Source of the DNA: Clostridia bacterium
Lineage (GTDB): Bacteria > Bacillota > Clostridia > UMGS1810
NCBI GenBank assembly: GCA_017416845.1
Contig: JAFQBA010000023.1
Location: 43,265-107,264 of the forward strand
DNA length: 64,000 nt
Direction: 5' to 3'
Of this stretch, positions 55,566 to 64,000 are shown one piece after another. Position 1 is the first letter of the stretch. Each line of letters starts with the position of its first letter. A program made the translations under genes and the position numbers. Below the pieces are notes generated by a model that saw only the letters and a program-made list of their open reading frames with translations, did no database searches and was not told the DNA's origin.

Positions 55566-56426
55566 ATGTTTAACATTATAGAAAAAAGGAATATTCTTTT
55601 TGCAATTCCGTGTGTTATTATTCTTGTGGGAATAATTTGTTTCTTTGCATTTGACGGTCTTAACACCGATATTGATTTTACCGGTGGTACAGCGATGGAA
55701 GTTGAGCTTGGCGAATCCTTTGATGAAGAAAAAATCAGAGATATATTCGATACAATTGACGGTGTCAGTGTATCAACAGTTCAGAGCTCCGGTAGTCAGA
55801 AGGCGATTATAAAAACCACTGAAATTTCCAGTGATAAGCTTGCTGAAGTAAAGGATGCAATAGAAGCAGCATTCCCGGCTTCCAACATTATATCCACAGA
55901 CTCAGTTAGTGCAACAATGGGTAATGAAATGTGGTGGAGTGCCGCAAAGGCTGTAGTTATAGCTGTTCTTCTCATGCTTGCATATATCTGGATTAGATTC
56001 GAGCTTTTCTCCGGTATTTCTGCTGTTCTTGCTCTTTGTCATGATGTGCTTGTTATCATTTCAATATACGCAATATTCCAACTTCCGTTAAATACCACAT
56101 TTATTGCTGCAGTTCTTACAATTCTCGGTTATTCAATTAATGCTACAATCGTAGTATTTGACCGAATAAGAGAAAATGTAAAAACAATCAGAAAAAGCAG
56201 CTTTGCAGATGTCGTTAATACCAGTATATGGCAAACATTGGGACGTTCAATCAACACATCAGTAACCACACTTCTTACGCTTGTGTGTCTCTATGTTTTG
56301 GGGGTTACTTCCATCAAACAGTTTATTCTGCCCATAATCATTGGTATAGTTTGCGGTTCTTATTCTTCAATTTTCATTGCGGGTCAGTTCTGGGTACTCT
56401 TTAAGGGAAAAAATGCTCAACACTAA
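55566..56426 (+). CDS. secF: Protein translocase subunit SecF
   Basis: Partner of SecD, 286 residues with six spans. It shows the DIDFTGGTAMEVEL start of the periplasmic-type domain near residue 35, the ATIVVFDRIRENVKTIRK motif near residue 193 and NTSVTTLLTLVCLY near residue 222. The ATG follows a GAGGAGGG site. A terminator ends the yajC-to-secF unit. Confidence 0.96.
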   Translation: MFNIIEKRNILFAIPCVIILVGIICFFAFDGLNTDIDFTGGTAMEVELGESFDEEKIRDIFDTIDGVSVSTVQSSGSQKAIIKTTEISSDKLAEVKDAIEAAFPASNIISTDSVSATMGNEMWWSAAKAVVIAVLLMLAYIWIRFELFSGISAVLALCHDVLVIISIYAIFQLPLNTTFIAAVLTILGYSINATIVVFDRIRENVKTIRKSSFADVVNTSIWQTLGRSINTSVTTLLTLVCLYVLGVTSIKQFILPIIIGIVCGSYSSIFIAGQFWVLFKGKNAQH

Positions 56427-56434
56427 TAAAAAAC

Positions 56435-56471
56435 AAAGAGGTTATCTCAAAAGGGATAGCCTCTTTTTTGC
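56435..56471 (+). terminator. Intrinsic terminator after secF
   Basis: AAAGAGGTTATC (56435-56446) pairs with GATAGCCTCTTT (56455-56466, one G-U) around an 8-base loop, followed by a T run. Confidence 0.92.
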
Positions 56472-56557
56472 TTATATGAAATTGTGATGAATATCGTGTG
56501 TATAATAACATATACATATAATATTTTTGGTGATGTATATGCTACGCCGATTGCTTT

Positions 56558-57049
56558 TTAAAAATCATTTGCTGAACGAAGTTTTCTGTATTCTTTTCGT
56601 TTAATTGCAGCATCATAATTTTGTTTTTCTTCTTCAGTTTCAATTATGAGGTTTGGAACCTCTGTTTTGTTTCCGTGTTCATCAAGTGCAACCATTACCA
56701 AAAATGCGGTATTGATATTCTCTCTTGAACCGTCAAGATTTTCCACATATGTTTTTACACATATTTCCATAGAGGTTTTTCCTGCATATGTTATGAACCC
56801 ATCTATAACTAATGTATCATTGGCAAATGCGGGTTTTTTAAAAATAAGACTGTCAACAGCGGCTGTTGTGACATTTTTATTGCAATGTCGTCTTGCAACA
56901 ACTGCAGCTACAATATCTATCCATTCCATCAGTTTTCCGCCAAAAAGTCTTTTATATCCGTTCAGTGTTGACTGAGAAAGGATTTGCACATGTTGCGTAT
57001 ATGATTCCGATACTCTTTTTGAATTCAAAATTGTAAACACCTTCTTCAA
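56558..57049 (-). CDS. Acyl-CoA thioesterase, hotdog fold
   Basis: Cytoplasmic enzyme of 163 residues of the YciA/BACH group that hydrolyses acyl-CoA to fatty acid and CoA. The hotdog helix motif LFGGKLMEWIDIVAAVVARRH (residues 35-55, with the catalytic Asp) and the VDSLIFKKPAFANDTLVI segment near residue 65 match. It stands alone on the minus strand. Substrate chain length is unknown. Confidence 0.9.
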   Translation of the reverse strand: MKKVFTILNSKRVSESYTQHVQILSQSTLNGYKRLFGGKLMEWIDIVAAVVARRHCNKNVTTAAVDSLIFKKPAFANDTLVIDGFITYAGKTSMEICVKTYVENLDGSRENINTAFLVMVALDEHGNKTEVPNLIIETEEEKQNYDAAIKRKEYRKLRSANDF

Positions 57050-57234
57050 GTTTATATATTAATAACTATATTATATACGAAAACACATTTGTAATCAAGA
57101 AAAATTTTAGAATGTATATTTCACACAATGGAGCAACTCGGCATATTATACTAATGACTCAGACAGATGGTAACAGGAACTGATAAAGATTATCTGTTCA
57201 TGTCTGATTCTAATTTGTAAATGGAGGTTGTCTA

Positions 57235-57705
57235 ATGGGTGACAGAGTGAATTCCTGTTGTACAAACAATGCTTGCAGCGATGAAGTTTGCATCCAGACT
57301 CGCAAGGTATATGATTCTTGCCGTGATAAGGAATGCATTGAAAATATGAGGGTGTATCTGACAGAAAGTGGTCAGAGCCTGGTAGACAGGGCAACCGGCA
57401 TCAAATGCAGAAAATCCGAAATTATATGGGTTTATTCAGATGTCGAACCGGTAGCGTTTAACCGTGGTTATTATTCTGTTGATTTGAAGTTTTTCTTCAA
57501 AATTACACTTGATGTATTTACAGGTATAGGCAGACCTGTATCTGTGGAGGGTATAGCAACATATGACAAAAAAGTTATTTTGTTTGGTTCGGAAGGAAAC
57601 GCCAAAACCTTTAGTTCTAAATTCCGAGATGGCGCGGCTGACATTCAGCTTTGGCAGAAGAATAATCTTCCGGTAGCACAAATTGATGTTTGTGACAGCA
57701 TATAA
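57235..57705 (+). CDS. Cys-rich conserved clostridial protein of unknown function
   Basis: Protein of 156 residues. The N-terminal 40 residues hold seven cysteines (VNSCCTNNACSDEVC, DSCRDKEC), followed by a beta-rich domain. I recall longer clostridial proteins of about 250-300 residues with this start and a second half that is missing here, so the gene may be C-terminally shortened. No function is known to me. The ATG follows a TGGAGG site. It precedes the promoter of the surface-protein unit. Confidence 0.7.
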   Translation: MGDRVNSCCTNNACSDEVCIQTRKVYDSCRDKECIENMRVYLTESGQSLVDRATGIKCRKSEIIWVYSDVEPVAFNRGYYSVDLKFFFKITLDVFTGIGRPVSVEGIATYDKKVILFGSEGNAKTFSSKFRDGAADIQLWQKNNLPVAQIDVCDSI

Positions 57706-57728
57706 ATCATCAATTTGTGATATATCTC

Positions 57729-57755
57729 TTGACAATTGAACTAAAAAAGTATAAT
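57729..57755 (+). promoter_or_regulatory. Promoter of the surface-protein unit
   Basis: TTGACA (57729-57734) and TATAAT (57750-57755), spacer 15 bp, short but both boxes are consensus. An ATGACTA/TAGTCAT dyad (57766-57772 with 57786-57792) follows. Confidence 0.65.
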
Positions 57756-57806
57756 ATATATATGTATGACTATAATTATATATATTAGTCATTGTATGCT
57801 ATTTTG

Positions 57807-57827
57807 AGTCTGAGTTTCAGACTTTTT
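57807..57827 (+). terminator. Small attenuator-like hairpin in the leader
   Basis: AGTCTGA (57807-57813) pairs with TCAGACT (57817-57823) around a 3-base loop, followed by TTTT. It lies between promoter and first gene, so it may reduce or tune read-through. Confidence 0.5.
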
Positions 57828-57850
57828 GGTTTGTGTGGTGGTATAATTTA

Positions 57851-58675
57851 ATGAAGGTAATAAAAGTTTTTTCAATATCTTTACTCAGCCTTTTTTGTGC
57901 TTTGCTGATTTTTGTCGGTGTGCTTGGATATTGGCATGCCGGTAATATAAAAGCAATTGTATATACAATGTTGTATTCATCGGATGAACTTGGAAACATG
58001 CTTGATGAAACTTATAAAGAGGTGGATGAGTTTTTGGCGAATAATCCACAATATAATGTCAGACCGGCAGGAGAACTTGAGGACAAGCTTCATCGCGAAA
58101 ATATCATAAGTGATGATGAATATGTTGAGTTAATTACCGGTAAAAATAATATAGACGAAATGTTTGGAACAGATCTCACTCTCGACGAAAAGGAAAACAT
58201 TACTGTTACTGAAACGGGAGAAATAATCACCTCACAGCAAGCTATTGATATGAAAGACAGCGCAACTTCATCCGTAACAGAATCGAACAGTGGAGGTATA
58301 ACTACTGACCAACCGGGACAAACAACACCTGCTCAAAATAATGATGATAAGATATCAGCGTGTGTAGCGCAAATGTATGTACTTAAGTCTACCTTCACAT
58401 CCAGTTTGGACAGCTTATATTCTGAGGCAATTGCCAAGTATAAGGCACTACCTCCGGCAGAAAGGGAAAGCGGGAAAGAATTTATAATGAATGAATTATA
58501 CCCGCGGGCTGTCGAACTTGAAAAACAGTGTGATATGAAGGTTAAGGCGGTTCTGACTGAATTAACAGCTCTCCTTAAAGAGGACGGACAAAGTCTTGAA
58601 CTTGTAGATAAAATACGAACAGCCTATTATCAAGAAAAAAGTGTGAGAAAAGCTGTATATATGGAAAAATTATAA
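57851..58675 (+). CDS. Uncharacterised membrane-anchored protein
   Basis: Protein of 274 residues with one N-terminal hydrophobic segment (residues 5-30, an uncleaved anchor or signal) and a large outer part: a helical region to about residue 110, a Thr/Ser/Gln-rich linker (residues 135-165), and a C-terminal helical bundle (residues 170-274). I recognise no family. Start taken as ATG 57851; a GTG at 57833 is possible. It lies 18 bp before the giant SLH protein and is probably co-transcribed with it, so it may help export or assemble that protein. Confidence 0.68.
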   Translation: MKVIKVFSISLLSLFCALLIFVGVLGYWHAGNIKAIVYTMLYSSDELGNMLDETYKEVDEFLANNPQYNVRPAGELEDKLHRENIISDDEYVELITGKNNIDEMFGTDLTLDEKENITVTETGEIITSQQAIDMKDSATSSVTESNSGGITTDQPGQTTPAQNNDDKISACVAQMYVLKSTFTSSLDSLYSEAIAKYKALPPAERESGKEFIMNELYPRAVELEKQCDMKVKAVLTELTALLKEDGQSLELVDKIRTAYYQEKSVRKAVYMEKL

Positions 58676-58693
58676 TAGGCGGGAGGAAATATA

Positions 58694-61600
58694 ATGAAAC
58701 ATATTAAATTCAGAAAGCTTGTTGCATATGTCCTGACACTTGTCATGCTTATGTCTATGATTCCTGTTACAAACGGAGTACAAGCATCAAAATTTATAGA
58801 TTTTCCGACAGGGTGGTCTGCACCGGCAGTTGAAGCCGCTGTAGCCAATGGACTGTTGAGAGGTAGAACAGAAACCACTCTTGAGCCTAAGGGGAATTTG
58901 ACAAGAGCCGAGATGGCAACAATTATGAATCGTGCTTTTGGTGCAAAAATTGAAGCTGACATTTCAGAATACTATGATGTCAATATTACAGAATGGTATT
59001 ATCATGAAATTGCTAAAGCAGTAAATATGCAAACATTTTACGGTGACGGGAACGGACGTATGCGCCCAAATGACTATATAACCCGTGAAGAGATTTTTGC
59101 AGTTATTGCAAGAGCCTTGGTTCTATATGGTGATGATTATTCTTCCCTTGAAAAATTCAGCGATGCTTCTCTTGTATCCGAATGGGCACTTCCGTATGCA
59201 TCTATCCTTGTTGAAAAAGGATACGTAAACGGAAATGACCTTGGTATGCTTTGTCCAAAAGACAACATAACCAGAGAAGAATTCGCTCAGATTATGCACA
59301 ACATAGTTAAAACTTATTTTTCCAATGCCGGAACGTATGATGAAACCGGTCCTGATTCAACCCTTATCAGAGAGAGTGGCGTTACTCTCAGCAACATGAC
59401 AGTAGAGGGCGACCTCATTATCGGTGATGGTGTCGGCAATGGAACTGTAAACCTCGACAACGTTACAATCAAAGGGCGTCTTCTTTGCCGAGGCGGTGAG
59501 AATGCAGTAAAACTTACTAACACAACTGTTGGTGAAATGGTTGTTGTTAAAGATGTAAACGGAATTGTACATTTCGAAAACTATCGTGACGAAACACCTT
59601 TTAAAGGTATTGTTGAAATTACTCCCGCAACATTCCTTACACGTCCTTCGACCGGTGGCAGCTATTCCGGCGGTGGCGGTGGCGGCAGCTCTACAACCAA
59701 ATATACCATAAAGATTATCGGAGCAGGAAAAGATTCAAAAAAATCCGTCAATAAAGGTGATAAGTATACATTCCCGACTCCTGATAAGGATGATTATCCT
59801 GAATTTGCAGGATGGCTTGTAGACGGAGAACTTGTTGACCCTGCAACCAAAGTAACTGTAAAGAGCAATATAACTGCCGAAGCAGTTTATTGGTATACCG
59901 AAGAACACTATTATCAGAAATCAGACCTTTCCGACAGCTATGAGATTGATGACGACAAAACAGTAAAAGAATATGCAAAAAAAGGCGAAAAGATTTCCGC
60001 TAAGATTACTGAAATTGATTATTACAAATACAATGAGGAAAAAAGCTTAACAACTTCTGAAATCACAATTTCAGACACGAAAAAGAATACACTCAAGTTA
60101 TACTATGACAGAAAAAAAGCAAATGTCAGATTTGATCTTGACGGAGGCACAGGATCGGGTTTTGATAATATTACTATTCCTGTAGGTATCAGATACAAAC
60201 TCCCTTCGGGTGATGGAATAACCAAAAAAAGCTACATTTTTTCTCATTGGGAAGTTAATGGAAAAGCTTATTTCCCAAATACAGAAATTGACGTTGAAAC
60301 AGAAACTCCGCTCACAATAAAAGCTGTTTATAATGAAATCGAACAATCTTCATACATAGTTCAGCACTATCAGCAAAAAGTAGGTGGTGTAAGTGGTGAT
60401 GAAACATCATATGTTCTTGTTGATACAGATGTAATTAATGATGTATATATTGGCACACAGGTTTCTGCCCAAAACTATGTGAAAGACGGTAAAGACACTT
60501 CTGCTGAAAATTACGATGCTGATTATGCCGGATTTAAATTCAATACCGGTATGGATGATAGCTTTAATGGTGAGGTTTCCGGCGGAAAAGTTCTTGTTCT
60601 TAAAGTATACTATGACCGCATTAATGTGAACGTATCATTTGATACCAAAGGCGGTACACCCGTAGACAATGACGAGGTACAGTTCGGTGCTTCCATTACC
60701 TTGCCTGATGAAAAAGATACAGAAATTCCCGGTAAGACTCTTGAAGGCTGGAAGGATGAGGAAGGAAACGAATATAAACCCGGTCAAATGGTTGAAATTG
60801 ATGATCCTGAAGGGACCTCTTTTGAAGCAATCTGGGCAGATATTCCTACTGCTCCCGTAGAAAAGACGTATTATAAAGTTGAACACCTTCGTCTTAACAC
60901 CGATGGTACATCAGGTAATGCGGAAGATTATACATTGTTTGAAACCGATGTGATTGAAGATGTTTCTGTAGGAGAGAATGTTGAAGCAACTGCCAAAAAT
61001 ACATATTACGGGTTCTACAAGTCTGACTCCTCGATTCATATAGAAAGCGGAACGGTTCTGACAAATGGGGGTCTCGTTCTTAAGATATACTATGATCGTG
61101 AAATTGTAGATATAAGTTTTAATACAAATGGCGGAACTCCTGACATTGCTTCTGTATCTGCAGGATATGGATGCACTGTTACCCTCCCCGGAATAGGTTC
61201 TACCCAAATTGACGGTAAGACTCTTGTTGGTTGGGAAGACGCAGACGGCGTAATATATCCCCTTGGTTCAACTGTAGTTATCGGAACAACTGAAAATATC
61301 AGCTTTGGTGCTGTATGGGATGATAACCCGGTTATTCCCACACCTGTTGCAGGATACAGAGTAGAACGTTTGCAACTCAAGGTTGGCGGAACAAAGGGTA
61401 ATGTATCTGATTATGTATGTGTTGATAACGAGATATATAATAATGTAGAAGTTGGAACAGAAGTAACCGTTACCGAAAAATCATACATAGGATTTGAAAA
61501 GAGTAAAGTGATTACCTCAGGGACATCAGGCACAGTAATTGCTGATGGTAGTCTTGTACTCAAAGTATATTACGATCGTGTGATACTTGCTGTAACCTAT

Positions 61601-64000
61601 GACGAAAATGGTGGCACATCTGTTTCTGATACTACTGTTCAATATGGTGCAAGTCTTGCACTTCCCGGAGAAGATTCCACAACCAAAGACGGTTTCATTT
61701 TTGTTGGTTGGGAATACAATGGTACAACATACCTTCCTGGTTCAACAGTAACGATTAATGATACAGAAGATATTTCTATAAAAGCTATATGGGAAAATGC
61801 TCCAATACCGTCAACAAGCTACACAGTTCAGTATTATCAGCTGAAACCGAATACCGAAGCTGGTATTGTTGATAATTATATTCTTGTTGAATCTGAGACT
61901 GTCAATAATGTTCTTGTTGGTTCGGAGGTGAATATAACACCAAAGACCTATTACGGATTTGTGGTTAATAATGAGCATACCGTAGCAAGTGGAACAGCAA
62001 AAGACGGTAAAACACTTATCCTCAAAGTATACTATGACCGCCAGACCGTATCCGTAAAGTATGATGAAAATGGCGGTATGCCGAATTTGGGCGATGTCGG
62101 TGTTGGTTATGGCAATACCTTTACTCTTCCCGATTCAACGGATATCTCCAAAGATGGCTTTATACTCGGTGGTTGGAAAGATGCAGAAGGTGCGATATAT
62201 CCGGTCGGATATGCATATAAGGTAACATCAACAGATGCACTTGAGTTTATTGCTGTATGGAATGTGATTCCAAAAGTTTACTCCGGCTATAAAGTTGAAC
62301 ATTACCAACTTAATGCAAACAAAGTTTCCGGAGTTGAAGCAAACTATAGCGTTGCAGAAACAGAGGTATTTACAGACCTTGAGGTAGGTAAAGCGGTAAC
62401 TGCAACCGCAAAATCCTACACAGGATTTGAAATAAGCACTGCAATTACTTCCGTAACAAGCGGTAATGTTGAAGCAAACAATGCACTTGTTCTTAAAATT
62501 TATTATGACAGAATTTCTGTTGGTGTGACATTTGATACAAACGGAGGTACACCGGCAATCGATAGCACAACCGTAGCTTATGGTAACAGCCTCACACTTC
62601 CGGATTCAACTTCAACAGCAATTGACGGCAAAACTCTCAAAGGCTGGGAAGGTACAGACGGTGTAATCTATCCGATAGGTTCAACATTAACAGTTAATTC
62701 TACCGAACCCGTAGCGTATAAAGCCGTTTGGGAAGATGTTATCATTCCTCCCGATCCGGTTGCAAACTACAAGGTAGAATATTATCAGTTAAAAGTTGGC
62801 GGAACAAACGGCACAGAAAGTGACTATATAATAGTAGAAACAGAATATTTCTATGGTGTTACTGTAGGTAAAGAAGTTAGTGCAACTAACAGAACTTATG
62901 CCGGTTTTGCAAAGAGCTCAGCTATCAGTTCTGTTGAAAGCGGAACAGTAGCGGCTGATAATTCTACGGTTCTTAAAATTTATTATGATCGTGTAGATGT
63001 ATCTGTTATCTATGACGAAAACGGAGGTACCGTTGTTCCCGATACAACAGTACAGTATGGTAACATCCTCACTCTTCCCGATAGCACATCAACCACAAAA
63101 GACGGTTTTGTACTTGTTGGCTGGGAAGTTGACGGAACAACGTATGTTCCGGGATCTACCGTGATTATAGACTCTACATCTGATGTAAATATTAAAGCAG
63201 TATGGGATGATGCTCCTATACCATCAACATACTATACAGTAGAGTATTATCAACTTAAAGCTAATGCATCTGCAGGTACAGAAGCAAACTATAAGCTTAT
63301 AGAGACAGTCACAGTAGTTGATGTTTTGGTAGGTTCAAATGCAAATGCACCTGTTAAAGTATATGATGGTTTTGTAAAGAGCACCGCAATCAGCTCTGTT
63401 GAAACCGGAACGGTTCTTGAAAATGGTGCGCTTGTTCTTAAGGTATACTATGACAGACAGATTTTCAATGTAACATATAATGAAAACGGTGGTACACCGG
63501 AAATGACAGACACCACTGTGGGATATGGAAACACAGTGATACTTCCTGAGGAAACTGAAATTTCCGAGAGCGGATTTGTATTTAGCGGATGGCAGGATGC
63601 TGATGGAGTTATCTATCCGGGAGGATATGAATTTACAGCATTTAAGACACAGAATTATGTATTTACTGCATACTGGACCGAAGAGAATATTGCTCCCGAG
63701 AAATATACCGTAACCTACAAGGTAAACGGCGAAGTTGTACACACAGCTGAAGTTATAGTTGGTTCGGTAATTCCTGCATACACCTACACAGCTCCCGAAG
63801 GACACACATTCTCAGGTTGGGATGCAGAAGTACCCACAACCATGCCCGCTAAAGACCTTGAGTTCAACGGTACGCTTACAGCAAACAAATACACCGTAAC
63901 CTACAAAGTAAACGGTGAAGTAGTTCACAGTGAAGAAGTTGTATATGGTGAAGCAATCCCCGCATACACCTACACAGCTCCCGAGGGACACACATTCTCA
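58694..64000 (+). CDS. Giant SLH surface protein with InlB-B/Flg_new repeats (3' end outside window)
   Basis: At least 1769 codons, still open at the window edge. A signal peptide (MKHIKFRKLVAYVLTLVMLM, cleavage near residue 32) leads into three SLH repeats (residues 33-80, 95-145 and 155-205; each ends in a TRAEM- or TREE-type helix) that bind wall polymers. A beta-helix-like linker with repeated G-D-L/V-xx-N-V turns (residues 225-315) and a Gly/Ser-rich hinge (about 325-335) follow. From about residue 335 the protein alternates MucBP-like units with the InlB-B/Listeria-Bacteroides units, then shorter 62-residue repeats. It starts 6 bases after GGGAGGA. Likely an adhesin or S-layer component. 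Confidence 0.9.
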   Translation, partial: MKHIKFRKLVAYVLTLVMLMSMIPVTNGVQASKFIDFPTGWSAPAVEAAVANGLLRGRTETTLEPKGNLTRAEMATIMNRAFGAKIEADISEYYDVNITEWYYHEIAKAVNMQTFYGDGNGRMRPNDYITREEIFAVIARALVLYGDDYSSLEKFSDASLVSEWALPYASILVEKGYVNGNDLGMLCPKDNITREEFAQIMHNIVKTYFSNAGTYDETGPDSTLIRESGVTLSNMTVEGDLIIGDGVGNGTVNLDNVTIKGRLLCRGGENAVKLTNTTVGEMVVVKDVNGIVHFENYRDETPFKGIVEITPATFLTRPSTGGSYSGGGGGGSSTTKYTIKIIGAGKDSKKSVNKGDKYTFPTPDKDDYPEFAGWLVDGELVDPATKVTVKSNITAEAVYWYTEEHYYQKSDLSDSYEIDDDKTVKEYAKKGEKISAKITEIDYYKYNEEKSLTTSEITISDTKKNTLKLYYDRKKANVRFDLDGGTGSGFDNITIPVGIRYKLPSGDGITKKSYIFSHWEVNGKAYFPNTEIDVETETPLTIKAVYNEIEQSSYIVQHYQQKVGGVSGDETSYVLVDTDVINDVYIGTQVSAQNYVKDGKDTSAENYDADYAGFKFNTGMDDSFNGEVSGGKVLVLKVYYDRINVNVSFDTKGGTPVDNDEVQFGASITLPDEKDTEIPGKTLEGWKDEEGNEYKPGQMVEIDDPEGTSFEAIWADIPTAPVEKTYYKVEHLRLNTDGTSGNAEDYTLFETDVIEDVSVGENVEATAKNTYYGFYKSDSSIHIESGTVLTNGGLVLKIYYDREIVDISFNTNGGTPDIASVSAGYGCTVTLPGIGSTQIDGKTLVGWEDADGVIYPLGSTVVIGTTENISFGAVWDDNPVIPTPVAGYRVERLQLKVGGTKGNVSDYVCVDNEIYNNVEVGTEVTVTEKSYIGFEKSKVITSGTSGTVIADGSLVLKVYYDRVILAVTYDENGGTSVSDTTVQYGASLALPGEDSTTKDGFIFVGWEYNGTTYLPGSTVTINDTEDISIKAIWENAPIPSTSYTVQYYQLKPNTEAGIVDNYILVESETVNNVLVGSEVNITPKTYYGFVVNNEHTVASGTAKDGKTLILKVYYDRQTVSVKYDENGGMPNLGDVGVGYGNTFTLPDSTDISKDGFILGGWKDAEGAIYPVGYAYKVTSTDALEFIAVWNVIPKVYSGYKVEHYQLNANKVSGVEANYSVAETEVFTDLEVGKAVTATAKSYTGFEISTAITSVTSGNVEANNALVLKIYYDRISVGVTFDTNGGTPAIDSTTVAYGNSLTLPDSTSTAIDGKTLKGWEGTDGVIYPIGSTLTVNSTEPVAYKAVWEDVIIPPDPVANYKVEYYQLKVGGTNGTESDYIIVETEYFYGVTVGKEVSATNRTYAGFAKSSAISSVESGTVAADNSTVLKIYYDRVDVSVIYDENGGTVVPDTTVQYGNILTLPDSTSTTKDGFVLVGWEVDGTTYVPGSTVIIDSTSDVNIKAVWDDAPIPSTYYTVEYYQLKANASAGTEANYKLIETVTVVDVLVGSNANAPVKVYDGFVKSTAISSVETGTVLENGALVLKVYYDRQIFNVTYNENGGTPEMTDTTVGYGNTVILPEETEISESGFVFSGWQDADGVIYPGGYEFTAFKTQNYVFTAYWTEENIAPEKYTVTYKVNGEVVHTAEVIVGSVIPAYTYTAPEGHTFSGWDAEVPTTMPAKDLEFNGTLTANKYTVTYKVNGEVVHSEEVVYGEAIPAYTYTAPEGHTFS
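60119..63690 (+). repeat. Eight alternating MucBP-like/Flg_new modules, period about 470-510 bp
   Basis: The second part of each module (V-x-F/Y-D-x-N-GGT start, ending in a KAVW-type strand) begins at 60119, 60626, 61106, 61586, 62048, 62519, 62999 and 63464. Spacings are 507, 480, 480, 462, 471, 480 and 465 bp. Each is followed by a tyrosine-rich part with the shape Y-K-V-E-Y-Y-Q-L-K ending in LKVYYDR. Each unit is diverged enough to be old, with alternate units more alike (4 with 7; 3 with 6). Confidence 0.9.
63701..64000 (+). repeat. Second array of 62-codon Flg_new repeats
   Basis: At 63701 a shorter unit beginning KYTVTYKVNGEVVH starts and recurs at 63887, exactly 186 bp on. The two copies are far more alike than the upstream modules, including long identical DNA stretches, and the array continues past the window. 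Confidence 0.88.

Noticed and set aside
60098..63805. Several minus-strand frames of 80-156 codons in the repeat region
   Set aside because: They recur because the repeats recur; they are the antisense of the giant surface protein.

Overview
The window reads as chromosomal DNA of an AT-rich, Gram-positive-type anaerobe of the class Clostridia, probably a host-associated one. The evidence is the mraZ-to-ftsZ division and wall cluster, RNase Y with YmdB, a SpoIID-domain protein, NusG-domain-II/Gx-transporter and DUF4364/TIGR04086 genes, SLH-domain surface proteins, a tryptophan T-box and a MurE with the meso-diaminopimelate motif. Strong AGGAGG-type ribosome sites with many TTG and GTG starts fit too. 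I cannot name a genus. I saw no tRNA, rRNA, CRISPR array, prophage or intact insertion sequence.

Layout. 1-8.2 kb holds two sodium-coupled amino-acid transporters, mtaB, an HPr-like gene without the active-site His loop, a DUF4364 gene, a D-amino-acid-type aminotransferase and a T-box-controlled orphan trpB. 8.2-8.7 kb is a gene graveyard with N-terminal remnants of a DUF2798 gene and an ilvA-like gene. 8.7-15 kb carries two SLH surface proteins around an AraC regulator and a divergent esterase-like gene. 15-20.6 kb is yebC-murA-walJ-like-rny-ymdB, followed by an orphan solute-binding lipoprotein. 22.4-36.4 kb is the dcw cluster: mraZ, rsmH, ftsL-like, a PASTA class B PBP, murE, murF, mraY, ftsW, murG, a second murA, ftsQ and ftsZ. 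It lacks murD, murC and ftsA. 36.4-43.8 kb has nrdR, dus, a NusG-II/Gx pair, an ECF sigma/anti-sigma pair, an Mrp ATPase, ybaK, a lipoprotein and mnmA. 43.8-48.2 kb has a GH88 lipoprotein, an HdeD-like protein, a MATE exporter and an esterase-like hydrolase. 48.3-56.4 kb is spoIID-like, queA, acyltransferase, tgt, yajC, a TIGR04086 gene, a small unknown gene, secD and secF. 56.5-64 kb has an acyl-CoA thioesterase, a Cys-rich unknown, an anchored unknown and the first 1769 codons of a giant SLH/repeat surface protein that runs off the window.

How it fits together. Most of the window builds and maintains the envelope: lipid II precursors and septal synthesis (dcw), protein export (yajC-secDF), and surface proteins that need both. 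A second theme is tRNA modification and translation quality (mtaB, queA, tgt, mnmA, dus, ybaK, rsmH). Visible regulation includes the UGG-specifier T-box before trpB, MraZ boxes with exact 10-bp spacing, a hairpin that buries the ribosome site of the TIGR04086 gene, and intrinsic terminators at most unit boundaries. I did not find a clearly new system. The best leads are the T-box plus 14-codon Trp ORF before an orphan trpB, the incomplete dcw cluster with a second murA, the ribosome-site-masking hairpin and the giant repeat protein with its neighbours.
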